Notes: generated by a model not told the origin, from the sequence alone. Shown: positions 1 through 8,022, counted from the stretch's first letter. The stretch is 17,552 nucleotides of DNA from DASXBA01 sp046729895 (GCA_046729895.1 JBKPHP010000167.1:1-17552); one strand, 5' to 3'. Numbers and translations are program-made.

Positions 1-26
1 CAAAGGGAGCCGAGCGCCGCCAGAGA

Positions 27-60
27 GAGCTAGCCCGCCGCGAGGGAGCTAGCCCCGCCG
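27..60. repeat. Short imperfect direct repeat, two copies
   Basis: Two adjacent copies of GAGCTAGCCC(C)GCCG lie at 27-40 and 46-60 and differ by one inserted C. Each contains the palindrome GCTAGC. No coding frame explains them. They lie between the window edge and the hairpin at 72-112. Their function is unknown, and they could simply be a local duplication. Confidence 0.5.
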
Positions 61-71
61 CTGGCGTGACG

Positions 72-112
72 TGGGCTCTTTTAGGCCCGTATACGGGGCT
101 TGAAAGAGCCCA
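72..112 (+). terminator. Long hairpin, possible terminator of an upstream + strand transcript
   Basis: Positions 72-88 pair with 96-112 as a continuous 17-bp stem closed by a 7-nt loop (89-95). The stem includes two G-U wobbles (84/100 and 82/102). Those two positions become C-A and A-C mismatches in the opposite-strand RNA, so the structure is optimised for + strand RNA. The loop region contains the 12-bp palindrome CCCGTATACGGG (86-97). No U-run follows. This could be a U-less terminator of a gene left of the window, a processing site or a protein-binding palindrome. Confidence 0.45.
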
Positions 113-229
113 GGCCCGGATGGCGCTCAAGGCCGCGGCCCGGAACGCGCGCGAGGGCCACGTACTCACGGGACGCTGGCTACGGAACGAGCGAGTTAGC
201 TGGTGGCCAGCGCGCTGCCGGGACCCGAC

Positions 230-718
230 CTACTCGTCGCGCCGGACCAGGCGCGCCGTCCCCGCAGCCCCCGCCAGCGCTCCGCCAATCAGCTCCAGGT
301 AGAGGCCGGCGCCGGCCTTTGCCGTCGCCCCCTCGAAGTTGCGGCCTATGGCGCCCGTTCTGTTCGTCTGCGGCAGGTCGAAGGCCAGCGACAGCGCGAT
401 CACGAGTGCACCTATCCCCAGCAGGGCGATGGCCGCTGGCCGGGAGCGGCCCACGCCCGCCCCCCATGCCATGGCGCCGGCCACCACGCCCAGCAGCAGA
501 AAGGCCCCGCCGTGGCGCTCGAAGCCGCTCAGCGAGCAGCGGTCGGCGAGCTCGGGGTCGGCGTCGTTGATCACCTCGCAGCTGCCACTGGCCACGTCGA
601 CCGAGGCGATCGTGCTGAATTCCGAGATCACAAGCAGCAGGCCGGCGATCATCCCGGCCGCCGTAAGGGCCAGCGCAAACGCGCTTGCAGAGCGCATTTT
701 GGCCCCTAATCCGCCCAT
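230..718 (-). CDS. Small four-helix membrane protein of unknown function
   Basis: This is a 162-residue product if started at 718, and I do not recognise the family. Four hydrophobic stretches are visible. The first follows a short N-terminus (FALALTAAGMIAGLLLV). Next is a loop of about 35 residues with two cysteines (in SGSCEV and ADRCSL) that could form a disulfide outside the membrane. Three more helices follow (LLLGVVAGAMAW; AIALLGIGALVIALSLAF; LYLELIGGALAGAAG), then a charged tail ending RLVRRDE. Upstream of the 718 ATG is a perfect AGGAGG with a long 12-nt spacing. An internal ATG at 697 (155 residues) is an alternative start. The frame stays open to 901, but that extension has no membrane segment and overlaps the fusA leader. 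The gene is divergent from fusA and is the only minus-strand gene in the window. Confidence 0.65.
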   Translation of the reverse strand: MGGLGAKMRSASAFALALTAAGMIAGLLLVISEFSTIASVDVASGSCEVINDADPELADRCSLSGFERHGGAFLLLGVVAGAMAWGAGVGRSRPAAIALLGIGALVIALSLAFDLPQTNRTGAIGRNFEGATAKAGAGLYLELIGGALAGAAGTARLVRRDE

Positions 719-738
719 TCGGGACGCCAGCCTCCTGC

Positions 739-744
739 TACCAT
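739..744 (+). promoter_or_regulatory. Candidate -10 element for fusA
   Basis: TACCAT, within GCTACCAT (737-744), matches the loose actinobacterial -10 form TANNNT. It shares the GCTA prefix with similar elements before rpsE, adk and rpmJ. Transcription from about 751 would give a leader of about 157 nt before fusA. No convincing -35 is seen. The motif is degenerate, so this is weak support. Confidence 0.22.
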
Positions 745-770
745 CAGCGGTCGGTTCGCGGCCGGTCCTT

Positions 771-840
771 CCCCGGCCGGGGCCTTGCTCAGTCACGCGG
801 AATGGAGACCTCTCCGAAATAGAACGATCCCGGGCGATCG
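771..840 (+). promoter_or_regulatory. Structured fusA leader upstream of the terminator
   Basis: The stretch holds a 12-bp palindrome CCCCGGCCGGGG (771-782). It also holds a tiny frame ATG-GAG-ACC-TCT-CCG-AAA-TAG (802-822) without a clear SD. A 5-bp hairpin, CGATC/GATCG (825-829/836-840), has the loop CCGGGC. CGGGC (831-835) is complementary to GCCCG (857-861) in the left arm of the following terminator, so a weak antiterminator pairing is possible. That role is inferred from complementarity only. Confidence 0.25.
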
Positions 841-854
841 CAGCGTGCTGGACC

Positions 855-876
855 GGGCCCGAAACGGGCCTTTTTT
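855..876 (+). terminator. Intrinsic terminator in the fusA leader, possible attenuator
   Basis: GGCCCG (856-861), loop AAA, CGGGCC (865-870) is followed at once by six T (871-876). This is a textbook rho-independent terminator for + strand transcription. The reverse strand has no T-run after the stem. It lies 31 nt before the fusA ATG, and the only gene upstream in this window runs the other way. It therefore either stops read-through from outside the window or attenuates fusA. No obvious promoter fits between it and the ATG. Confidence 0.7.
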
Positions 877-907
877 CTGCTCGAACACCGGAAACTCGCA
901 AGAAGAC

Positions 908-3019
<2,112 letters not shown>

Positions 3020-3024
3020 GGAGT

Positions 3025-3075
3025 ATGTTTCGCAAGCTCGGGCCCCTGGCCCGCGAAATCGCCCGAAAGGAGTAG
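3025..3075 (+). other. Candidate 16-codon minicistron between fusA and tuf
   Basis: An ATG six bases after the fusA stop opens a frame, MFRKLGPLAREIARKE, that ends in a TAG directly abutting the tuf SD (AAGGAG 3067-3072). The motif AAGGAGTA occurs before the start (3018-3025) and again at its end (3067-3074), a duplicated SD-like sequence. The first copy is only 1 nt from the ATG, which is too close for efficient initiation. The frame contains a bulged hairpin: TTTCGC 3028-3033 with GCGAAA 3053-3058, and GGGCC 3040-3044 with GGCCC 3048-3052. It may be a coupling or leader frame, or chance. Confidence 0.2.
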
Positions 3076-3081
3076 TCCGGA

Positions 3082-4269
3082 GTGTCGAAGGAGAAGTTCG
3101 AGCGCAACAAGCCGCATGTGAACGTCGGCACGATCGGTCACATCGATCACGGCAAGACGACCCTCACAGCGGCGATCACCAAGGTCCTGGCCCAGAAGAT
3201 CGGCGGACAGGCCAAGAGCTTCGAGGAGATCGACAACGCCCCGGAGGAGAAGGAGCGCGGGATCACGATCGCCACGTCGCACGTGGAGTATGAGACCGAG
3301 AACCGCCACTACGCCCACGTCGACTGCCCCGGCCACGCGGACTACATCAAGAACATGATCACCGGCGCCGCCCAGATGGACGGCGCGATTCTCGTGGTGT
3401 CGGCTGCCGACGGCCCGATGCCGCAGACCAGGGAGCACATCCTGCTGGCGCGTCAGGTGAACGTGCCGTACGTGGTCGTCTACCTGAACAAGGTCGACAT
3501 GGTCGACGACGAGGAGCTTCTGGAGCTCGTCGAGGTGGAGGTTCGCGACCTGCTGACCGAGTACGAGTTCCCCGGCGACGACGTGCCGGTGATCCAGGGC
3601 TCGGCCCTCAAGGCGCTGGAGGGCGACGCGGAGGAGGAGCGGAAGATCCTGGAGCTCGCCGACGCGCTGGACAACTACATTCCGCAGCCGGAGCGGCCGC
3701 TGGACAAGCCGTTCCTGATGCCCATCGAGGACGTGTTCTCGATCACCGGCCGCGGTACCGTGGCCACCGGCCGCATCGAGCAGGGCGTCGTGCACACGGG
3801 CGACGAGGTGGAGATCGTCGGGATCCGTCCTCAGACCTCCAAGACCGTGGTCACGGGCGTGGAGATGTTCCGGAAGATCCTCGACGAGGGCCAGGCCGGC
3901 GACAACGTGGGCTGCCTGCTGCGCGGCACCAAGCGCGAGGACATCGAGCGGGGCCAGGTGCTCTGCAAGCCCGGCTCCATCACCCCGCACACGAAGTTCA
4001 AGGCGCAGGTCTATTGCCTGAAGAAGGAGGAGGGCGGCCGCCACACCCCGTTCTTCGACGGCTACCGGCCGCAGTTCTATTTCCGCACCACCGACGTGAC
4101 CGGGGTGGCCCACCTGCCGGAGGGCACCGAGATGGTCATGCCGGGGGACAACGTCGAGATGACCGTCGAGCTGATCCAGCCGATCGCGATGGACGAAGGA
4201 CTCCGCTTCGCGATCCGCGAGGGCGGAAGGACGGTTGGCTCGGGGGTGGTCACCGACATCGTCGAGTAG
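3082..4269 (+). CDS. tuf: Elongation factor Tu
   Basis: This 395-residue GTPase delivers aminoacyl-tRNA to the ribosomal A site. G1 GHIDHGKT is at 19-26, G2 RGITI around T63, G3 DCPGH at 82-86, G4 NKVD at 137-140 and G5 as SALK in VIQGSALKALEG. Domains II and III include GRGTVATGRIEQG and the C-terminal GRTVGSGVVTDIVE. The start is GTG 3082, set by AAGGAG with 9-nt spacing and the family N-terminus SKEKFERNKPHVNVGTIGH. The length is typical. It lies downstream of fusA as in the str operon and is followed by a strong GC hairpin before rpsJ. Confidence 0.98.
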   Translation: MSKEKFERNKPHVNVGTIGHIDHGKTTLTAAITKVLAQKIGGQAKSFEEIDNAPEEKERGITIATSHVEYETENRHYAHVDCPGHADYIKNMITGAAQMDGAILVVSAADGPMPQTREHILLARQVNVPYVVVYLNKVDMVDDEELLELVEVEVRDLLTEYEFPGDDVPVIQGSALKALEGDAEEERKILELADALDNYIPQPERPLDKPFLMPIEDVFSITGRGTVATGRIEQGVVHTGDEVEIVGIRPQTSKTVVTGVEMFRKILDEGQAGDNVGCLLRGTKREDIERGQVLCKPGSITPHTKFKAQVYCLKKEEGGRHTPFFDGYRPQFYFRTTDVTGVAHLPEGTEMVMPGDNVEMTVELIQPIAMDEGLRFAIREGGRTVGSGVVTDIVE

Positions 4270-4291
4270 CACCCTCCGACAAGGAGCTTTC

Positions 4292-4318
4292 CGGGGGCGG
4301 GCATACGACCCGCCCCCG
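4292..4318 (+). terminator. GC hairpin between tuf and rpsJ
   Basis: CGGGGGCGGG (4292-4301) pairs perfectly with CCCGCCCCCG (4309-4318) as a 10-bp stem with the 7-nt loop CATACGA. It begins 22 nt after the tuf stop and ends 18 nt before the rpsJ ATG. No U-run follows. It could be a partial terminator that lowers expression of the S10 operon relative to tuf, an RNA-processing site or a regulatory leader element. Confidence 0.5.
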
Positions 4319-4336
4319 AGTGTGTCCAAGACCTGA

Positions 4337-4660
4337 ATGGCAACCCTCACGCAGAACAAGATCAGGATCCGGCTCAAGGCCTACGACCACTCGGCGATCG
4401 AGACGGCCGCCAAGGAGATCGTGGACACGGCCGTGCGGACCGGCGCCTCGGTCTCGGGCCCGGTTCCGCTGCCGACGGAGAAGAACGTCTACTGCGTGGT
4501 GCGCGGTCCGTTCAAGGACAAGGACTCGCGCGAGCACTTCGAGGTCCGTACCCACAAGCGGCTGATCGACATCCTGCAGCCCACCCCGAAGACGGTGGAC
4601 TCCCTGCAGCGGCTCGACCACCTGCCGGCCGGTGTGGACATCCAGATCCAGCTCATCTGA
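4337..4660 (+). CDS. rpsJ: 30S ribosomal protein S10
   Basis: This 107-residue protein is close to the usual 102-105. It is a 30S head component and, as NusE, partners NusB in antitermination. Family blocks are KIRIRLKAYDHSAIE near the N-terminus, GPVPLPTEKNVYCVVRGPFKDKDSREHFE in the middle (with the long loop), and THKRLIDILQPTPKTVDSLQRLDHLPAGVDIQIQ at the end. ATG 4337 gives the canonical start but has no clear SD, and GTCCAAGACCTGA precedes it. It heads the S10 operon, and rplC begins 6 nt after its stop. Confidence 0.97.
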   Translation: MATLTQNKIRIRLKAYDHSAIETAAKEIVDTAVRTGASVSGPVPLPTEKNVYCVVRGPFKDKDSREHFEVRTHKRLIDILQPTPKTVDSLQRLDHLPAGVDIQIQLI

Positions 4661-4666
4661 GGGGCG

Positions 4667-5290
4667 ATGGCGGGACTCCTCGGAAGAAAGCTGGGCATGA
4701 CGCAGGTCTTCGACGCCGACGACGGCCACGTCGAGCGCGTGACGGTGCTCGAGGCCGGCCCCTGCTTCGTAACCGCGATCCGGCGGGCCGAGCGGGACGG
4801 TTACGACGCCGTGCAGCTCGGCTTCGCAGAGGCTCCGGAGAAGCGGCTGCAGAGGGCCCGGCTCGGCCACCTGAAGAAGGCCGGTGTGGCGCCGCTCCGC
4901 CATCTGCGCGAATTCCGCGGCGAGGCGGACGAGCTCGAGGTGGGTGCCGAGCTGCGGGTGGGAGACCTGTTCGAGAAGGGGCAGCGGATCAAGGTTTCCG
5001 GTACCTCGAAGGGCAAGGGCTTCCAGGGGACGATCAAGCGCCACAACTTCCATCGCGGGCCCGTCTCGCACGGTTCCCACAACGTCCGGGCGCCGGGCGC
5101 GGTGGGCGCCTCGGCCGATCCGTCGCACGTCTTCAAGGGCACGCGCGGTCCGGGGCAGATGGGCAACGAGCGGGTCACCCAGCGCGGGCTGCAGGTCGTG
5201 GAGGTTCGCCCCGAGGAGAACCTGCTGCTGGTGCGCGGCGCCGTTCCCGGCGCCAAGGGCGCAGTCGTCGAGATCAGGCAGGACTCCTGA
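4667..5290 (+). CDS. rplC: 50S ribosomal protein L3
   Basis: This 207-residue 23S rRNA-binding protein initiates 50S assembly and reaches toward the peptidyl-transferase centre. The N-terminus GLLGRKLGMTQVFD is diagnostic. The loop block HGSHNVRAPGAVGASADPSHVFKG and GPGQMGNERVTQRGL follow. Q164 in GQMGN corresponds to the glutamine methylated by PrmB in Escherichia coli. Length is normal. GAGGGG overlaps the rpsJ stop and precedes the ATG by 2 nt. rplD starts 2 nt after the stop. Confidence 0.97.
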   Translation: MAGLLGRKLGMTQVFDADDGHVERVTVLEAGPCFVTAIRRAERDGYDAVQLGFAEAPEKRLQRARLGHLKKAGVAPLRHLREFRGEADELEVGAELRVGDLFEKGQRIKVSGTSKGKGFQGTIKRHNFHRGPVSHGSHNVRAPGAVGASADPSHVFKGTRGPGQMGNERVTQRGLQVVEVRPEENLLLVRGAVPGAKGAVVEIRQDS

Positions 5291-5292
5291 CG

Positions 5293-5916
5293 ATGGCCGC
5301 TCCCCAAGCCCCGTGGATCGGCAAGAAGCAGGGGAAGCTGGCGCTCGACCAGGCGGTCTTCGGCGAGCGCTTCCATGGGCCTCTGGTCCACGAGGCCGCA
5401 CGGGCCGAGATGAACGCCCGGCGGCGCGGAACAGCCTCCACCAAGTCCCGCGGCGAGATCGCGATGACTGGCGCCAAGGCCTGGCGGCAGAAGGGCACCG
5501 GCCGGGCGCGCGTGGGGCAGCTCTCGGCGCCGCAGCGCGTCGGGGGCGGGGTGGCGTTCGGTCCCAAGCCGCGCGGCTACGTCACCAAGGTCAACCGTAA
5601 GGCGGGGCGGCGCGCGCTGCGGGCGGCCCTGTCCGTCCACGCCGATCGTGGCTCGATCGCCGGAGTGGACGCGTCGGCCTTCGACACTCCGGCCACGGCG
5701 CAGGCCGCCGAGGCGCTTGCCGGGTTTGGCGAGGGCCGGGCCCTTGTCGTGCTGGCCGACGGTGAGGAGACCTGCGCCAAGTCGTTTCGCAACCTGCCGG
5801 ACGTCTCGGTGATGCACGTCGAGGACGTTGGCGTGGTGGACGTCATCGGTGCCTCCCGGTTGTTGGTCTCGGAGGCCGCGCTCGCGCGGCTGGTCGAGAA
5901 GGCGGTGCCCAGGTGA
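5293..5916 (+). CDS. rplD: 50S ribosomal protein L4
   Basis: This 207-residue protein lines the peptide exit tunnel and binds domain I of 23S rRNA. The signature WRQKGTGRAR (64-73) is present, preceded by RRRGTASTKSRGE and followed by GGGVAFGPKPRGY, which form the conserved tunnel loop. The C-terminal part carries the Rossmann-like body (ALVVLADGE, VVDVIGASRLLVSEAALARL). In E. coli, L4 also represses its own operon. No sequence evidence for that control was identified here. Its stop overlaps the rplW GTG (GTGA). Confidence 0.96.
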   Translation: MAAPQAPWIGKKQGKLALDQAVFGERFHGPLVHEAARAEMNARRRGTASTKSRGEIAMTGAKAWRQKGTGRARVGQLSAPQRVGGGVAFGPKPRGYVTKVNRKAGRRALRAALSVHADRGSIAGVDASAFDTPATAQAAEALAGFGEGRALVVLADGEETCAKSFRNLPDVSVMHVEDVGVVDVIGASRLLVSEAALARLVEKAVPR

Positions 5917-6209
5917 ATGCGCGCCAGGTGATCGTCCGGCCGGTCATCTCCGAGAAGAGCTACGCGCTCCTGGCGGCCAACAAGTACACCTTCCGAGTCC
6001 ACGAGCGGGCCAACAAGACTCAGGTCCGCCAGGCCGTGGAGGACATCTTCGGCGTTCGCGTGGCCGGCGTCCGAACGGCGTGGGTCAAGCCCAAGTCCAA
6101 GCGCCGCGGCTGGACCTCCGGGCAGCGCCGCCGCTGGAAGAAGGCCGTCGTGACGCTCCACCCTGAGGACTCCATCGAGCTGTTCGAGGGCCAGGAGCTA
6201 ACCGAATGA
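5913..6209 (+). CDS. rplW: 50S ribosomal protein L23
   Basis: This 98-residue protein sits at the tunnel exit, where it is the docking site for trigger factor and SRP. Family blocks are VIVRPVISEKSYALL near the N-terminus, YTFRVHERANKTQVRQAVEDIFGVRVAGVRT, and the basic extension KPKSKRRGWTSGQRRRWKKAVVTL. I chose GTG 5913, which overlaps the rplD stop as GTGA, because it keeps the frame. The nearby ATG at 5917 is out of frame. The gene ends with ATGA, which opens a short frame bridging to rplB. Confidence 0.96.
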   Translation: MNARQVIVRPVISEKSYALLAANKYTFRVHERANKTQVRQAVEDIFGVRVAGVRTAWVKPKSKRRGWTSGQRRRWKKAVVTLHPEDSIELFEGQELTE

Positions 6210-6238
6210 CACTGCAGACCTCGGAGCTCGCCTCATAA
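6206..6238 (+). other. Candidate 10-codon minicistron bridging rplW and rplB
   Basis: ATG overlaps the rplW stop (ATGA). The frame MTLQTSELAS ends in TAA, which overlaps the rplB ATG (TAATG). The ATG has a good SD, AGGAG at 6193-6197 with 8-nt spacing, inside rplW. The rplB ATG has only a distant GGAG about 12 nt away. The arrangement would carry ribosomes across the gap into rplB. The peptide itself shows no recognisable family. Confidence 0.35.
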
Positions 6239-7083
6239 TGCCCGTCCGCAAGCACAAGCCCACCACCCCCGGACGCCGCTTCGCGACCTGGGCGGATCAC
6301 TCGGAGGTCAGCCGTCCCGAGCCCGAGAAGGCGCTCACGGAGGGCCTGTCCAAGTCAGGCGGCCGCAACTCCAAGGGCCGGGTCACCTCCCGCCACCGCG
6401 GCGGCGGCGCCAAGCGCCGCTACCGGCGGATCGACTTCAAGCGCCGCAAGGACGGGGTGCCGGCCAAGGTCGCCGCAATCGAGTACGACCCCAACCGCAG
6501 CGCCCACATCGCGCTGCTGCACTACGCCGACGGCGAGAAGCGCTACATTCTCGCGCCCGCGCGGCTGCGGGTCGGGGCTTCGCTGATGTCCGGTGACAGG
6601 GCCGAGATCCAGGTCGGGAACTCCCTGCCTCTCCGCTCGATTCCCACGGGGACCACGGTCCACAACGTGGAGCTCACGCCCGGGCGCGGCGGCCAGCTCG
6701 CGCGCTCGGCGGGAACGGCGATCCAGCTGATGGCCAAGGAGGGCCGACACGCGACCCTCAGGCTGCCCTCGGGTGAGATGAGGATGGTGCCGCTCGACTG
6801 CCGCGCCACGATAGGCGCGATGGGCAACGTGGAGCACGAGCTCGTCGAGCTCGGTAAAGCCGGGCGTTCCCGGCACCGCGGCAAGCGCCCCCAGACGCGC
6901 GGCGTCGCGATGAACCCGGTGGACCACCCCCACGGCGGCGGCGAGGCACACCACACCCCCGGCGGCCACCCCGTAACCCCCTCGGGCGTGCCGACGCTGG
7001 GCTACCGCACTCGCAAGAAGAAGAAGGCGTCCGACCGCTTCATCGTCCGCGGCCGCCGCCGCGGGAAGAAGGGGAAGCGATGA
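6238..7083 (+). CDS. rplB: 50S ribosomal protein L2
   Basis: This 281-residue protein, of normal length, is required for subunit association and peptidyl-transferase activity. The N-terminal block is KHKPTTPGRRF, the RNA-binding OB region includes SRHRGGGAKRRYRRIDFKR, and the SH3-like region includes AIEYDPNRSAHIALLHYADGEKRYI. GVAMNPVDHPHGGGE contains H230, equivalent to the functionally important H229 of E. coli. The loop after it reads AHHTPGGHPVTPSG, more divergent than the usual GRTSGGRHPVTPWG. The basic C-terminus is typical. Its start overlaps the TAA of the short frame at 6206-6238. Confidence 0.98.
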   Translation: MPVRKHKPTTPGRRFATWADHSEVSRPEPEKALTEGLSKSGGRNSKGRVTSRHRGGGAKRRYRRIDFKRRKDGVPAKVAAIEYDPNRSAHIALLHYADGEKRYILAPARLRVGASLMSGDRAEIQVGNSLPLRSIPTGTTVHNVELTPGRGGQLARSAGTAIQLMAKEGRHATLRLPSGEMRMVPLDCRATIGAMGNVEHELVELGKAGRSRHRGKRPQTRGVAMNPVDHPHGGGEAHHTPGGHPVTPSGVPTLGYRTRKKKKASDRFIVRGRRRGKKGKR

Positions 7084-7130
7084 TGGGCTGGCAGCTGGCA
7101 GCTGGCAGCTGGCAGAGGGGGTGCTCATGA
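7080..7130 (+). other. Candidate 16-codon minicistron bridging rplB and rpsS
   Basis: ATG 7080 overlaps the rplB stop (ATGATG), and the frame MMGWQLAAGSWQRGCS ends in TGA 7128-7130, overlapping the rpsS ATG (ATGA). Most of it is the CTGGCAG heptamer array, which has no stop codons in this frame, so the open frame may be a by-product of the repeat. A purine-rich AAGGGGAAGCG precedes the ATG. Confidence 0.2.
7088..7115. repeat. Heptanucleotide tandem repeat (CTGGCAG) x4
   Basis: Four perfect copies of CTGGCAG fill most of the 43-nt gap between rplB and rpsS. Perfection suggests recent slippage expansion or copying. The inverse form CTGCCAG appears once at 15594-15600, just after secY. The array has the same 7-nt period as the unrelated-sequence arrays in rplV and rpsE. 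Confidence 0.9.
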
Positions 7131-7405
7131 GCCGCTCCAGCAAGAAGGGGCCCTACGTCGAGGAGCGCCTGCTGCGTCGGATCGAGCAGATGAACGAGTC
7201 GGGCCAGAAGCAGATGGTCAAGACCTGGTCGCGCAACTCCACGATCTTCCCCGAGATGGTCGGCCACACGATCGCCGTCCACGACGGACGCAAGCACGTT
7301 CCCGTGTTCGTTTCGGAGTCGATGGTCGGACACAAGCTCGGCGAGTTCGCCCCCACTCGGGTGTTCCGGGCCCATGCCGGCAGCGACAGGGTGAGGATGC
7401 GATGA
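7127..7405 (+). CDS. rpsS: 30S ribosomal protein S19
   Basis: This 92-residue protein, of normal length, lies in the 30S head near the A-site tRNA and the subunit bridge. Blocks are MSRSSKKGPYVEERLLRRI, KTWSRNSTIFPEMVGHTIAVHDG and the C-terminal VGHKLGEFAPTR. I chose ATG 7127, preceded by GAGGGGG with short spacing, over the in-frame GTG 7121, which would add only two residues. The stop overlaps the rplV ATG (ATGA). Confidence 0.97.
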   Translation: MSRSSKKGPYVEERLLRRIEQMNESGQKQMVKTWSRNSTIFPEMVGHTIAVHDGRKHVPVFVSESMVGHKLGEFAPTRVFRAHAGSDRVRMR

Positions 7406-8022
7406 GTCCCGCGAAGCGAAGGGCCGCGCCGGAAGAGGGCTGGGAGTCCCTGACAGTCGACGAGCTCCAGGGGGAGCTCGAGACGCGCGGGCTCAAGAAG
7501 AGCGGCACCAAGGACGAGCTCGTTTTGCGGCTCGAAGAAGACGACGCCAGTCGCCAGGCGCCGGTCGCCAGTCCTCAGTCCTCAGTCCCCAGTCCTCAGG
7601 AGGCCGAGTCCAAGCCCCGACGCTCTGCCGAGACCGTCACCGAGACGAAGAAGGCGGCCCCACGCGAGCCCGACGGCGCCGTGGTCGTCTCCGCGCGGGC
7701 GAAGTACGTCCGCAGCGCCCCGCACAAGGCACGGCTCGTCATGGGGCACATCCGCGACAAGCCGGTCGAGCAGGCTCGCGCCATTCTCCACCACGGGTCG
7801 CGCGTCGTCTCCGACGACATCCTCAAGCTGCTCGACTCCGCGGTGGCCAATGCGGAGGCGAACTACGAGCTGACGTCGGACGAGCTGCGGGTCAAGCGGG
7901 CCTACGTCGACGAGGGGCCCACCATCAAGCGCTACCGGCCGCGCGCGCTGGGCAGGGCCACGCGCATCAACAAGCGCACCAGCCACATGACGATCGAGCT
8001 GACTACGAACGAAGGGACGTAA
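7402..8022 (+). CDS. rplV: 50S ribosomal protein L22 with N-terminal SAP-like domain
   Basis: At 206 residues it is nearly twice the usual 110-115. The L22 core, a tunnel-wall protein, begins near residue 94 (VVVSARAKYVRSAPHKARLV) and runs through KRAYVDEGPTIKRYRPRALG and the tunnel loop to the end. Residues 17-44 (LTVDELQGELETRG..SGTKDELVLRL) match the SAP helix-extended-helix nucleic-acid-binding motif. Residues 48-66 come from a GTCCYCA heptamer array (PQSSVPSPQ), followed by a charged linker. ATG 7402 overlaps the rpsS stop, with GAGGA upstream. The next in-frame ATG is codon 114, inside the core, and the GTG at codon 94 has no SD. The extension is therefore most likely translated. It ends TAATG with rpsC. 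Confidence 0.95.
   Translation: MSPAKRRAAPEEGWESLTVDELQGELETRGLKKSGTKDELVLRLEEDDASRQAPVASPQSSVPSPQEAESKPRRSAETVTETKKAAPREPDGAVVVSARAKYVRSAPHKARLVMGHIRDKPVEQARAILHHGSRVVSDDILKLLDSAVANAEANYELTSDELRVKRAYVDEGPTIKRYRPRALGRATRINKRTSHMTIELTTNEGT
7543..7599. repeat. In-frame heptamer array in rplV
   Basis: Eight consecutive 7-nt units run from 7543. The first four are variants of GTCGCCA (7543-7570). The last four are GTCCYCA units (7571-7598), three GTCCTCA and one GTCCCCA in third place. The last four plus the next G match the rpsE array at 13582-13610 at 28 of 29 positions. In this frame they encode PQSSVPSPQ. The array falls in the linker between the SAP-like domain and the L22 core. Confidence 0.9.

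Noticed and set aside
199..211. GCTGG-TGG-CCAGC hairpin as terminator of the membrane gene
   Set aside because: The stem is only 5 bp with a 3-nt loop and no T-run on the minus strand. It is indistinguishable from background in GC-rich DNA.
1..229. Possible tRNA or 3' end of rpsG at the window start
   Set aside because: No cloverleaf or T-loop consensus is seen, and no frame matches S7 C-terminal sequence.
719..901. Minus-strand N-terminal extension of the membrane protein to 901
   Set aside because: The extra 61 residues are polar with no signal or helix, overlap the fusA terminator and leader, and have no SD. Starts at 718 or 697 fit better.
785..907. In-frame upstream extension of fusA from TTG 785
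   Set aside because: It would add 41 residues before the canonical EF-G N-terminus and would be translated through the intrinsic terminator. No family member supports it.
5917..5919. ATG as the rplW start
   Set aside because: It is out of frame with L23. GTG 5913 keeps the frame and gives the usual overlap with the rplD stop.
7121..7126. GTG two codons upstream as the rpsS start
   Set aside because: ATG 7127 gives the conserved MSRSSKKGPYV start and the ATGA overlap. GTG adds only two non-conserved residues and crowds the SD.
7543..7599. Heptamer array as a CRISPR or phage element
   Set aside because: Units are 7 nt with no spacers and no cas genes nearby. The array is translated within rplV.
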